NCBI GenBank assembly: GCA_032164245.1 | Contig: JAVMKO010000003.1 | Location: forward strand, 83,682,390 to 83,746,389 | DNA length: 64,000 bases | Reading direction: 5' to 3' | DNA from: Sternotherus odoratus | Taxonomy: Eukaryota; Chordata; Testudines; Kinosternidae | Shown: positions 1 through 10,204 of the stretch, one piece after another | Layout of the letters: each line of letters begins with the position of its first letter | How positions within the stretch are numbered: position 1 is the first letter of the stretch | Made by a program: the position numbers and the translations under genes | Notes under the pieces: model-generated | The model's database searches: none | Told to the model about the DNA's origin: nothing | What the model saw: only the letters and a program-made list of their open reading frames with translations

Positions 1-349
1 TAAAGTATTTTCAGACCTATGGGGATACATCAGAAGTGGAAAACATTAGCTCCTTTGGAGGGAATTTTGCCCCCATTCGCCCACAGGCGCAGTTGCTGTT
101 CAGGTGGAATTCTGCCAGGGAAGGGAGCAGCTTTACACTCAGAATGGGGCACAACAGGAGCCCTGATGCCGGAAAAAGCCTAGGACAGTTGCTAAATCAT
201 ACCATTTCCCAGGTGGCCTGACCCCACGTGGGCTGATCCCATTTCTGGAAGTGCCCTCCAATTAAGGGGAGATCTTGTGAAGCCCCTGTTAGCACAGCGA
301 TCTGCATCGGGTTGGCAGTTATTCATCTTTATACCCACCTAAACATTAC

Positions 350-565
350 TTGACACATGCTTAGCACATTTCACCCTAGCATCTTAAAGAGCTTCACAAT
401 CATTAGCTAACTAAATCCTCAAAACACTGTATGACAGATCGCACACACACTTTACAGATGGGGACACCAAGTATCTTGCACAAGTTCACACAGTGGGCAA
501 GTGACGGAACTGGGAGTAGAACCCAGAAGTCTGGACTCCCAGCTCCCCATTCTAATTACTCCTTT
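350..565 (-). repeat. MIR-like SINE remnant
   Basis: The plus strand reads as the reverse complement of an ancient MIR/CORE-SINE. There is a terminal AAGAGCTTCACAATCATTAG-like stretch, TTTACAGATGGGGACACC, then GTTCACACAGTGGGCAAGTG and GTAGAACCCAGAAGTC. These match the order of the known vertebrate MIR landmarks. The copy is old and diverged and its ends are approximate. Confidence 0.6.
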
Positions 566-1649
566 GTTCATTCCAAAAATGTTTAGTGAGGCATCAATGC
601 TGCCTTGATGTTAACTGTCCACCTACGGCCAGTTGCATAGACGAGCCATTTCCTCTTTCCTCGAAACACAATGTCATGCTTGTGAAGTGTACCCTGCCTC
701 AATCTGAAAGCTACATTTGAGTCTGACCTTGAATATAGTTTTCACAGGACAATTTGCAGGGGCAACTGTGACACACTGAGGTCCTATGACATAACTAGTG
801 ACAGAACAGACAGTTCTGGATTGTGTCATATAACATTTATTACCGGAGTGTACTTTTTCTTAAATAAACTATTAGTTAACATTTCTGTTTGGCTGCCGGG
901 CCTCTGTGGGGGAAATGACAGGTATTCAAACGATAGAGAAAACGAATTGAACTTCTTCCTCTAGAGACCAGGCAGACATTATTCAGGGACTGCTATCAAT
1001 ATGTTAGCCAACCTGAAGGAAGTGCACCCAGAGAAGCAGCATTGCTTCTGGCAGTGCTGGTGACATGTATAGGGAGATAGTTAAACTGACGATGTGGAAA
1101 ACAACAGCCAGCTCTAGGATTTGGGGGTGATGAATTGTTGCCTGATTCCTCCTAAATGTCACTGACGCATTGTAAATGAAAAAAGGAAAGGCTCAGTGAT
1201 GAGCTGAACTGGACATTTCCTACCTTCTGCCAGAGACCCCACTGCCTTGGAGCACCCTGCCTCAGGAAGCTGTCTGGAACAGGAGAAGGGTAGTGAGCCC
1301 AGATCTCCATGGGTTGCCTAGAGCGGCCACTCAGAATCAGCTGCTGGTGGAACTAGTGAGACTTGGTCCTTTAGCGGCTTGAAGGGCCAGGAAGGCAGAG
1401 GCCAATCAGTGCCAGCAGATCAGATAAAAAAGGCCAATTCTGGGGCAGCCAAGGAAGGGTCTTTCCCCTGTCTCAAGCCAGGTCTGGTCAAAGCCTAATT
1501 CTGACTGTAACCTTTGGCTTAAGTCAATAGAAGGCTTTTGTTTACTTTGTGGAGTGTAAGGCCCCTGAGATCATCCTGAGTGGAACATTAATGTGACCAA
1601 TGCAGGACTAGGTGAGCTTGCTTTTTGCAAGATGCTCCACTGGCTGAGG

Positions 1650-1975
1650 TGAGCCCGTGACAGGCTTTCAGATCTCCAATCTCTCAAATCACTTCTTCAG
1701 CTTCTCATTAGAGGATCTTCCTCATGCCAACTCCTGCTTTCAACTGGGGTTCCACAGGGCTCTGTCCTTGCTCACCTTCTCTTCTCCCTCTGCACCTTCC
1801 CTCTGGGTAATCTTCTGGGCAAACACAAATTCAGCTACCATTTCCATGCTGACAACTCACAGACCTACCTCTTCATTCTGGACCCTTCTCCTCCTGTCCA
1901 AATTAAATTATTTGCCTGTGTTCCAGGCATCTCCTCATGGGTGTCCAGCTTAAACTCAACATGGCCAAAACAGGG
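1650..1975 (+). pseudogene. L2-clade LINE, reverse transcriptase fragment (first piece)
   Basis: Reading the plus strand gives the reverse-transcriptase motif GVPQGSVL near 1747-1770. About 50 codons later comes a degraded catalytic region reading HFHADNSQTYLF where an intact element would have YADD, then SSWVSSLKLN shifted by small indels. The order and wording fit the L2 group of non-LTR retrotransposons, which is abundant in reptiles. The frame is broken and the copy is dead. The element continues at 2735 and 3212 after two insertions. Confidence 0.7.
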
Positions 1976-2640
1976 CAGGACAGCTCCTTAAGGGAGTTCG
2001 GCTTAGCATCACTCGTGATTAATTCGCTACCTCACAAGTGATAGCTTTGAATTCAGGGATCAGGTACTCAGTGGGACAGATCACCTTCTAACCCCTCTTC
2101 AAACACAGGCAGGAAACTCTTCTTTGGCTCTAACAGTGCTCTTTATTTCACAGTGCAAGGCCCCACCACCAATATACACAGCTTTATATACAGCTCTATA
2201 GCTTACAGCTCTAACACAGCTCTACAGCTTACAGCTCTACACAGCTCTATATAGTTCAGCTCTTCACTCAGCTCCTTCTCTCTCTATCTCACTCCAGACC
2301 TCCACACTACCACTACTACTACCACCACCACCCTGGGCTTCCTGCCTGGCAGGCTTTTATACCCCCTGCGGAGGCTGCCAGGTGCAGCTCATCCAGGCTG
2401 ATTGCTCTGGAGCCCAGGTGGCTGATTAGGCTTTCTGCAAGGGAGGTTTGCAGAGGGCTTTTCTCCCTCTTAAAGGGGCGGCAGGCTGGGCCAAGCCCAC
2501 CCTGCCACATTAGATAAAAGGCCAGCAAGCAGCTCATTCAGAGACAGACAGAGTCTGGACAAAGGCCAGGAAAGGAACTGGGCAGAATGACCTGGTCTAT
2601 CTGTTTGATTTATGTTGTACTGTTTTGGTTCTGAGAACTA
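1976..2640 (-). mobile_element. LTR-like insertion with TATA box and polyadenylation signal
   Basis: On the minus strand this stretch has a GGGTATAAAAGCC box (TATA at 2361-2355), an AATAAA signal about 210 bases further on (2147-2142), and (GAGCTGTA)-type short repeats between them. That layout is a retroelement LTR with promoter, R region and polyadenylation signal. It sits inside an L2 LINE. I could not fix its ends or a target duplication, so the boundaries are approximate and the family is unnamed. Confidence 0.55.
2180..2272. repeat. Short tandem repeat of ACAGCTCTA units
   Basis: About eight imperfect copies of ACAGCTCTA/TAGCTTACAGCTC lie inside the LTR-like element, between its presumed TATA box and polyadenylation signal. 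Confidence 0.7.
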
Positions 2641-2734
2641 AACCCACCCCTGAAGAGAGCACTTTTGGGAGCTTTATTTGATGTACTGGCTGGTGAGTGG
2701 CCCAGTAGCTTAGAAGAGTTCTTAATCATTCCAT

Positions 2735-2912
2735 CTAAGCTCTTCTTCCTTCCTCTACTACTCAACATGGCCACTACCACCACCATTGTACCATCGCTCA
2801 GGTCCATAACATGAGTTATACTTGTTATACTTGGCCATCTCTAGTTCCTCACATCCAAGTGTGTCCAAAACCTGGTGATTCTTCTTGCATAATCTCTCTA
2901 ATGTACGGCCCC
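2735..2912 (+). pseudogene. L2-clade LINE (second piece)
   Basis: The sequence resumes the L2 reverse-transcriptase region with a CTCTTCTTCCTTCC stretch, then CTCAGGTCCATAACATG, CCTCACATCCA and TAATCTCTCTAATGTACGGC. These are recognisable in other reptile L2 copies. It breaks off at 2912, where a CR1 copy begins. Confidence 0.65.
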
Positions 2913-3211
2913 TGTTCATAGAATATCAGGGTTGGAAGGGATTTAGGAGGTCATCTAGTCCAATGCCCTGGTCAAAGCAGGACCAATCCCCAACTCAATC
3001 ATCCCAGCCAGAGCTTTGTCAAGCCTGACCTTAAAAACCTCTAAAAAGGAGATTCCACCACCTCCCTTGGTAACCCATTCCACCACTCTCCTAGTGAATT
3101 TTTCCCCCTAATATCCAACCTAAACCTCCCCCAATTTGAGACCATTACTCCTTTTTCTGTCATCTGTCGTGTGTCACTGAGAACAGTCTAGATCCATCCT
3201 CTTTGGTGGTT
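2913..3211 (-). mobile_element. CR1 LINE 3' fragment
   Basis: Reading in reverse, the typical CR1 3' end is seen. TCATAGAAT is at the terminus, then GGGTTGGAAGGGA, GGTCATCTAGTCCA, AAAGCAGGACCAATCC, AACCTCTAA, GATTCCACCACCTCCC, TATCCAACCTAAACCTCCC and TCTAGATCCATCCTC. The 5' end is truncated as usual. It is inserted inside the L2 copy, whose text resumes right after. Confidence 0.9.
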
Positions 3212-3725
3212 CTCCACCTACAGAGCTAAAATTCTTATCCAGGATTTCATCATCTTGCATCTCAATTACTATTGCATCCTCTTCTCTGGCCCTGACAGAT
3301 GCAATCAAGATATTGACTCCTGCCTCCACTCAGCCAAGGACTTCAGCCTCCATCACCAACTTGTTTGAGTTCCCAAGTATGCACCTTCATGCTTTCTCCC
3401 GTGCGCCCCATAAACATCTGCAAAACTCAGTCATAACCTTTCTTCAAATCCTTTCTCAAAATTCTCCTGTGCTATGATTCCTACAAAACACTTAAGGGAT
3501 AAGGAACCGTCTCAGCACATCAACTACTTATCATAATGACCAGCATTGTCTGATCATTCCAACAGTCCATTGTATCCATTTGTTGTCTTTTGTCTTATGC
3601 TTAGATCATAGGCTCTGTGCGACAGGGACTATCTTTCTGTTATGTGTCTGAAGAGTGCTAGCATAATGGGATCCTAGACAAGACTGGGGCTTTAGGTGCT
3701 ACCTATTAATAACAACAAAATATAA
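3212..3725 (+). pseudogene. L2-clade LINE (third piece with 3' end)
   Basis: The L2 text continues with ACAGAGCTAAAATTCTTATC and TCTGGCCCTGACAGATGCAA, then TCACCAACTTGTTTGAG. It ends in the conserved 3' tail around 3600-3720: CTTAGATCATAGGCTCTGTG, GACAGGGACTATC, GTGCTAGCATAATGGGATCC and a final AATAACAAC-type tail. This establishes plus orientation and the element's 3' end. Confidence 0.75.
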
Positions 3726-4280
3726 GGACTGGCTCCTTTCTTAAAGGAATAGTGGTCCCCAGCTGCATGTGCAAGGGTTCATGTAGGATTGCTAATGTTT
3801 AAAATATTTTTCAATGGACCTGCCTCCAAATCACCTGGAGGGGCGAGGGGGTCTGAGTTTTGGCTGTACTCTGATGAAATTGTAGCATTCTCTCCCCTCT
3901 TGTAGATTTCTTTTATTATTTAAATGCAGAATCCAGAGTAACAGAGAACCGGAATGATAACCATCCCTGTTCCTAGAATGGACAAGGATATCAAATATGT
4001 GTCAGGGGAATACCAAACATTATTTGTTCCTAAATATGATTTATTATCATAAAAGGGCTGTGTGTATTTTCTTCCTTTTGCCCTTTGACCATTTCATCAT
4101 CACTGATTCACACATTCTATCTCCATACTAATTTTTCTTCTCAATTTTCTCTTTTTTCATCTTTTCACCTCTCCTTCTATGCATCACCTTCTCTCTTCTG
4201 AAAAGCAGCAGCAACTTCTCATCTCAGTCTGTCTCTTTCTTCTTTGCCTCACTGATGGTTGTGCAATCCCTTGCTGTATT

Positions 4281-4308
4281 TACTCCTGGGGGAATTCTGC
4301 ACCACTGT

Positions 4309-4345
<37 letters not shown>

Positions 4346-5322
4346 TAATGAGCTGTGCATATTTTAAATTTTTTGTGCAGAAAAAACTTCTGCTGAAAAG
4401 TTGCCGCAGTTCTGCCTTTTGTCCACCAGAGGGGCTGTGGCACTAGAACACAAAAGCAGCTCCCAGCCAGCTCAAGAGGAGAAAGGCCCCACAGACTCCC
4501 TTTGCAGCGGGCCGCCCAGGCCAGATCAGGAGACGTGCTATCAGGAGAAAGACAGCGTGGGGTGCTGGGTCAGACGGGGCTCATAATGGCTTAGTGGGGG
4601 TAACAGACTTGGGTAGGGGCTGAATGGGAGTGGAGGCACAGGGCCACAAGGGGGAAGGAGGTGCAGGGCCACATGGTGATGGAGGAGGGGGTGGAGAGCT
4701 ACATAGGGACAGAGGATGTCTGAGTGGGGGCAAAAAGACAGATGGTGACTGGGAGGGGGTGCAAAGCCACATGGGGATGGGGGAGTGGGTGTCTGAGTGG
4801 GGGTGGAAAGACATGTGCCTGACTGAATGGGAGAGGCTAGGGATCAGCCAGGGTCTGCTGGGGGAAGCTCCCTAACCCTCCCTCTCTACCCCACCCCCTT
4901 AAACCTGTTCCATACTTTTCCCACCCATACCCAACAACCCTCCAAGTTCACACCCAGGCTCCTTCCCAGCAATTATTTCCCTCTCCCTCAACTCCTCTGT
5001 TACCCCGGACTCCCCTCAGCCTTCGCACTGCTTCTGGTGGGTGCGGGAAATATGGTTCTGTGTTGTGGTTTAAATGAATTATTACTCAGAATTCCATATT
5101 AATATGCCTAGTAAGGGGTCTACTTGTAAAAAACATTTTATGAATCTTTTGTTGTCTATATTGTTATACACAAATTTGCTGACAGGTATTTTGAAATAAA
5201 TGATCAAAAATAATTGAAACTGGTGTGATTATATTGTGTTATTTTGCAAATAAAATATGCAGAATTTGAAAATACTGTGTGCAGAATTTTTTATTTTTTG
5301 GTGCATAATTCCCCCAGGAGTA
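4281..5322. mobile_element. 1042-bp non-autonomous DNA transposon with 24-bp inverted ends
   Basis: The left end TACTCCTGGGGGAATTCTGC and right end ATAATTCCCCCAGGAGTA are inverted repeats over about 24 bases with few mismatches. The 6-bp sequence TGTATT directly abuts both outer ends (4275-4280 and 5323-5328), consistent with a target duplication. Inside are a CA microsatellite, a G-rich middle part and AT-rich subterminal parts containing CAGAATTT. There is no transposase. The superfamily is not settled from the ends alone. Confidence 0.8.
4309..4342. repeat. (CA)n microsatellite
   Basis: About 17 CA units lie just inside the left end of the inverted-repeat element. Confidence 0.95.
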
Positions 5323-6235
5323 TGTATTCCATGTTCTATTGCCTGTTCCTTCTTGTTCCCCACCTGGCTTTTCCTCTCTATTCCATTACCTCAACTTTGC
5401 CCAGGAGAGATAAAGGCAGGATATTCGGTACCAGCATGGCTACACTGGTACAGATTGACTTGGCATCTTTGCCTCTGTTCATTCATCAGCCAGGCCCTAG
5501 ATCACTGAGATATAATGTAGCTTACCCTCTGGTTTTATGCTGGCTTTCGGAGAAAGATTTCAGCATTTAGTACTATGGTTCCTTAAAACAGCAAGCAGAA
5601 AGAACACCAGCTTCTCCCACTGGCCAATGGAGAAAACATAATTTATCCTGTTTTTCTTATGATTTTGTATCTGTCACTTGAATGGCTACCTACATATTTT
5701 TGGTTGTGTCTTGCTTCCCCTGGATAGAACTGTATCTGCAGCAGCAAAATACTCCAGAGATTAATTTACCAACAAATTCCTTACCATTAAAAATGAAAGA
5801 CTGGGTAATCTTATGATTTCATTTTCCTGCCTTGGGCAATGCATCTTTGCATGACACTGAATTTCCAGTAGGGAAATAATAAAAGCCACTAGCAGATCTA
5901 GACATTCCCGTTTCCTGGGTTACTTCAGGAAATGGTTTCATGAGACTCTCTCTCTAACATTAGTGGCACGCAACAGTTGTTCCACTTTAACAGAGTTTGG
6001 AAAAGCAGTTGTATGAGGACATGAGAGTCAACCATGAATCACATTTTTGAGATGTAAATTGTGCTAAGCCACGTAAAGGATCAAATCAATAATGTATCAC
6101 ATGTTCTAAGGAATTTTTGAAGGACTGTACAAACCAATTATTGAAGGAGAAGGACCGTGACTGATAAAAATGCAATAAACTGGGTGGGAAGGGAAGAGGA
6201 AAAGAGAAAGACTCAAAACCAACCCTGATCCTTAC

Positions 6236-6516
6236 CTTGAGCCGGCTCTAATTTGACAGAGAGACCTTCCCCAATTGCGGATTCTCCAGCACCTGCTAAA
6301 ATTTCTTTACTCTCTTCTGTCTGTTCCTCAGCTGCCTTTTCAGGCTCCTTTTTTGGTCCTTTTTTCTGACTCTCTGCTTTCAGCTCTTTTTTGATTGGTC
6401 GGATATTTCCAGGGGAGGGAGGGCGCGTCTGAGTGGCGGGCACTTTGGAAGAGCCAGGTGGGGAGGTTATCTCTTTGGGGGTGCCAGGCAAAAAAGGCAA
6501 GGATTTGGATGCGTGC
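6236..6516 (-). CDS. MAP7: MAP7 coding exon: proline-rich P region
   Basis: This 281-nt exon (1 + 93 codons + 1) has acceptor gtggttgaacag and donor CAAG|gtaagg. The peptide starts HASKSLPFLPGTPKEITSPP and passes through TQTRPPSPGNIRPIKKELKA. It ends in a Lys/Glu-rich stretch closing with VKLEPAQ. KSLP.LPGTP and RPPSPGNIRP are conserved MAP7 landmarks, and the segment is the proline-rich region between the two coiled coils. It lacks the long Ala-Pro repeat I recall in human MAP7, and is shorter for that reason. It is the last MAP7 exon I can find, so the next one, for the C-terminal coiled coil, must lie before position 1. Confidence 0.95.
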
Positions 6517-7822
6517 CTGTTCAACCACAAAGAAAACAACATGGATGGCAATATGTTGGGCACCTTTCTATTCCCTTTACAGATAAAAGCTGTAATAGCT
6601 CAAAAACAAACAGTCATCACATCTAGATCTCCCTTCCAACCAACAGGAAATCTGAAACACGTTGAGACAGAATAATAATATTTAGCTGTTATACAGAACG
6701 CAATCTTCAAAACTCTTTATAAACATTAATTCATCATCAATACACACCTGTGAGAAGGGCACTGATGGGATATAACCTCCCGTTTTCCCCTATCCCTGAC
6801 CACCGAATGCTTTCCTTTCAAAAACATTGTTCATTGTCTGGCTATACTGGAAGGAGGACAGGAGACACTAGATAGGGGTTAACCAGGATTAATTTATTTA
6901 TTATTAGATGTCTGGGAGTCCTGGCAGATAGAAGTGTACAGTGCTGGTAAACTCCACGATCATTTCAATATCTGCTCGGGGCGCTTCTGTTAGCAACCCC
7001 ACTCCCTCTTTCCATCCTAGTCCCCAGTCACTCCGTTGCTGGGACCTTCGCATTCAAATGAGGGTAAAAGTGTGTGTGTGTGTGGGGGGGAGAATTAGCT
7101 CCTTGCTGTACCAGTCATGGGCATCTTGAACACCTTCTGCTCTGTTCTTTTAATGAACACCCCTTTACGTCCTTTACCAAGCCATTTATCTGGTCACTGT
7201 CTCCTTTCCCTGTTGAGTATCTGCACTGGACGCCTAACTCCCTTCCCTACTCACCATAACAAAGCCCTCCCTCAGCCTGCTGTGGGGAAGGCGTACATCC
7301 CCCTCCCCTGCAGCTCCACCTTGGTCAATCTGATGGTGAGGGAAAGATTCCTTCCCAGCCCCACTAGAAAGGAGTGACTAGTGCAATTGCCCTCAGCAGA
7401 CCCTGACCCAGCCTGGTATTTTGTCACTTCCAAGTGTGTGTGTGGGGAGGGAAGGGGTTGCTGCTGCTCTGCCTGATCTGGGGAAAAGGGGGCTTCTCCT
7501 GTCAGGCTTGCCCTTTATCAACTCGCCAGCCCCTTCCAGTCTCTGAGGGAAGGAGTCAGCATCCCTACGCTGTCCTGTTCTACTCCTGCAGCAGTGTCCA
7601 TACCTCACTACCTCCTGCCCCCTTACTGCAGTATACCCCTTCCCCAGCAAGCCAGACATTGTCTCTCTCCCTCCCACCCCGCTCAAGGTGTGATGCAGTC
7701 ATTGCTGATTATAACTTATTTTAATTGCCATTTTAATACATGTTTTCTGTGGCTGAGTCACTCAAGGAGCATAACAAGTAAAACTTAGTATAGCTGAATC
7801 CCAGCATCTGTACTTCACTTAC
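6517..7822 (-). other. MAP7 intron between P-region exon and SPSNPKAR exon
   Basis: A 1306-bp intron. A weak MIR-like trace occurs near 6690-6760 and a (TG)n run near 7070-7087. I see nothing else in it. Confidence 0.8.
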
Positions 7823-7917
7823 CAAACCGGGGAGAGAGCTAGTGATCTAGCTTTGGGATTGGAAGGAGAGTGAAGTCTCTTTACGCTGGAGGAGGGGTCC
7901 TTTTCTTTTTTGTCATT
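7823..7917 (-). CDS. MAP7: MAP7 coding exon: SPSNPKAR short exon
   Basis: This 95-nt exon has 31 codons plus two bases. The acceptor is tgatccttag and the donor TTTG|gtaag. It starts in phase 0, as the preceding exon requires, and its two trailing bases are completed by G of the next exon to give Trp. The peptide is NDKKEKDPSSSVKRLHSPSN, then PKARSLALSPV. The anchor is SPSNPKAR followed nine residues later by W, as in the mammalian protein. The first half is shorter and diverged from what I recall for mammals, so the exact acceptor deserves a transcript check. It falls in no long open frame because it is so short, and was found by looking for the exon the flanking phases demand. Confidence 0.82.
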
Positions 7918-7984
7918 CTAAGGATCAGCAAATAAAGAGAAAACCATATTGCATGAGTAATAATAATAAATGGAGATATACCAA

Positions 7985-8172
7985 TCTCCTAGAACTGGAA
8001 AGACCTTGAAGGTCATCGAGTCCAGTCCCCTGCCTACACTAGCAGGATTGAGTACTGTCCCCTGACAGATTTTTTTTGCCCCAGATCCCTAAATGGCCCC
8101 CTCAAGGATTGAACTCACAACCCTGGGTTTAGCAGGCCAATGCTCAAACCACTGAGCTATCCCTCCCCCCTA
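7985..8172 (-). mobile_element. tRNA-derived SINE with CR1/L2-like tail
   Basis: The minus strand begins with a tRNA-like head, GGGAGGGATAGCTCAGTGG, then TTTGAGCATTGGCCTG and GTGAGTTCAATCC, which carry recognisable A and B boxes. It then runs into a tail ending in TCGATGACCTTCAAGG and CCAGTTCTAG. Many turtle genomes carry this unit. It is a SINE, not a tRNA gene. Confidence 0.8.
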
Positions 8173-8954
8173 TTCCCATGGGCAAAGGACCACACATTCA
8201 GCATAGGAAAACGAGAAATCAATGCTGCCTCAGTACTTTCTACAGCCTGGCTGGGCAGTGTACTAACATGGCTCCTGTAACAAATGTAATGATGTTTTGT
8301 GCTAGGAAATGAGCATTTGATAGCATGCCTGCATATTAGTCACTCTGTGCTATCCTAAGATGATCTGGGAAACTTTTCAAAGTCTTAAATTGACACAGGC
8401 AGATAATTATCCTTTTCTAAAGCTTTTCTCTCTTCTGTTTGCAATACCCGCAGAGATTCTTCACTACAAACGTTGTATTTCTTCAGCGGGCAAACAGCAA
8501 GTTCCCATCCCCCATTCCCAACAAGCTGCTTATGGAGCTCAAGCGTAGATGGCTCTATTTATTTTGTTTCCTTGTTTGTGTGCCAGCACCACAGCTGCCA
8601 TCGTAGGCCTGAAATATGGATCTTCTCCTTCTCTTCTCTGCTGGCTGGCTTGGCAGCCAAACAGCACACACTGCTCAATCTTATGCAGTAGAGATATTTT
8701 CATTTTAATTTCTTATCTCACAATGCCAATTTTTTAAATACCGCTATCAGAACTCAGAACATATTTCTGACTAGATGATAACAGTTTCAAAGTAGATCAA
8801 CATTTGGGGCAATCTGTACTTGCAGAGCCCCTCTAGATATAAGAAGCCCTCAGCTTTTAGGGATATTGAATTCAAAACCTAGCTGGCAATTTGTAGAGGA
8901 AACAGGACTGGTGCATGGGTATCTATCAAATGTCTTTCTCAGATAGCATCCTGT

Positions 8955-9275
8955 CAACCCCCCCGCCCGGCTCCCCGCAACGGGGAGCCGGGCGGGGGGG
9001 GGGGCGTTTGAGAGCTCCCGCCCAGCTCCCCGCAGCGGGAAGCCGGGCGGGGGGTTTGACAGCTCCCGCCGGGCTTCCCGCTGGGGGGAGCCGAGCGGGA
9101 GCTGTCAACCCCCCCGACCGGCTCCTCGCTGCGGGGAGACGGACGGGGGGGGGGGCGGGGGGGTTGAGAGCTCCCGCCCGGCTCCCCGCAGCGGGAAGCC
9201 AGGCAGGAGCTGTCAAAAAAAACCCCCCCCCACGGTGGGGAGCCGGGCGGGGGGAGGGGGTGGGGTGGGCTGACT
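8955..9275. repeat. GC-rich palindromic tandem array
   Basis: Four to five imperfect units of about 75-85 bases each contain GAGCTCCCGCCCGGCTCCCC and GCGGGAAGCCGGGCGGGGGG, so each unit folds back on itself. The composition is nearly all G and C, with G-runs of up to 13. Open frames across it on both strands are a by-product of composition. Confidence 0.8.
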
Positions 9276-9288
9276 CACGGCTGGCTCC

Positions 9289-9436
9289 ATATAACGGACT
9301 AATTCGGGCGGGGGGTGTCCGTTGTCACCTGAAAGTCCGTTATTTAATAATTTAAAAAAATTATTAAATAACGGACTTTCGGTTTTAACGGACACCCCCC
9401 GCCCGAATTAGTCCGTTATATCGAGGTTTCACTGTA
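9289..9436. mobile_element. Palindromic mariner/Tigger-like transposon end
   Basis: Bases 9289-9421 form one palindrome with arms of about 63 bases. Each arm begins ATATAACGGACTAATTCGGG, and both include GTCCGTTATTTAATAATTT. The right arm continues to CGAGGTTTCACTGTA, the reverse complement of the TACAGTGAAACCTCG end used by Tigger-type mariner elements. The left copy lacks that outer part and runs instead into the GC-rich array. Confidence 0.7.
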
Positions 9437-10077
9437 TATCAATGGACAGAGGTTCAGGTGGTGTAAATATGCAAACTTCACTTGACTGCCACGGAGTTAG
9501 GGTGATTTACAATTTCTGAGCACTTAGCCCTTTAATTCTTGGGTGCACAAAAAAATGCAGGATTTGGATCATTGGTGGAATGTCTTTAACTATGCATTTC
9601 AGAGCGCCCCCAGCAGTACTGAAGATGGAAAGAGACTCAGTGGAGCTGTTATTCTTTATCAATTAAAAACCCACCTGTGTACTTTCTAAACACATTTAAA
9701 AATAAATCTGATCACAGTTATAAGCTTCTCCATTACATAAACAGCATAGTGGGAAGAACGGCTCATTCAGCTACTTTTGCTAATAATAAATGGCCTTCTT
9801 CACCAAACAACTATGTCAACCTTTCTTCTTTTTTAATTAAAAAATATAATGAAAAAAAAAACAATAAAAAGTGCCACACTGATAACCTTGGAGACTGAAA
9901 TACTCTATTCACATGGCAAATTTAGCACAGGGCAGCAGCACTGAAAGCTTCAAAGTATTGGTAATGTGCCGTAACCATGATCTGAAGGTACCATATTGAA
10001 GGCTAAGAGAGTAGTTCATAGTCTCTAAGTCTTGCATTACTCTTAGATAAGATTACCATCAAGAAGAATTAGAGAGA

Positions 10078-10202
10078 AAAGGTGGGTGAGGTAGTATCTT
10101 TTATTGGACCACCTTCTGTTAGTGAGAGTTCTGTGTAGCTTGGAAGCTTGTTTCTCTCATCAACTGAAGTTGGTTCAGTAAAAGATATTACCTCACCCAC
10201 CT
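10078..10202. repeat. Palindromic SINE segment (hairpin type)
   Basis: Arms AAGGTGGGTGAGGTA and TACCTCACCCACCTT are followed inward by ATCTTTTATTGGACC and its complement. They form a 50-base stem of good quality with a small loop. The same unit, with a tRNA-like head, occurs at 23686-23885 and 38809-38984. Confidence 0.75.
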
Positions 10203-10204
10203 TA

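Larger units (their letters stand above)
1..6235 (-). other. MAP7 intron (left end, continues off-window)
   Basis: This intronic stretch lies downstream of the P-region exon. It holds a MIR-like SINE near 350-565, a broken L2 LINE (1650-3725) with an LTR-like insert and a CR1 inside it, and a 1-kb inverted-terminal-repeat element (4281-5322). I saw nothing recognisable in 570-1640, 3730-4280 or 5330-6235. I looked on the minus strand for the Glu/Arg-rich kinesin-binding exon of MAP7 and did not find it. Confidence 0.8.

Noticed and set aside
1657..1953. A 98-codon plus-strand frame as a possible gene
   Set aside because: It crosses the frame of a broken L2 reverse transcriptase; only the LINE text is meaningful.
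1..6200. The MAP7 C-terminal coiled-coil exons
   Set aside because: I searched the minus strand for Glu/Arg/Gln-rich helical text and a suitable phase and found none. Pyrimidine-rich patches near 4130-4240 have no coding reading.
8100..8172. A tRNA gene on the minus strand
   Set aside because: The tRNA-like head is fused to a LINE-like tail and diverges in the stems. It is a SINE.
8915..9355. A 146-codon repetitive frame with Ala/Gly/Pro repeats
   Set aside because: It reads through the GC-rich palindromic array, and the opposite strand is equally open. No gene structure.
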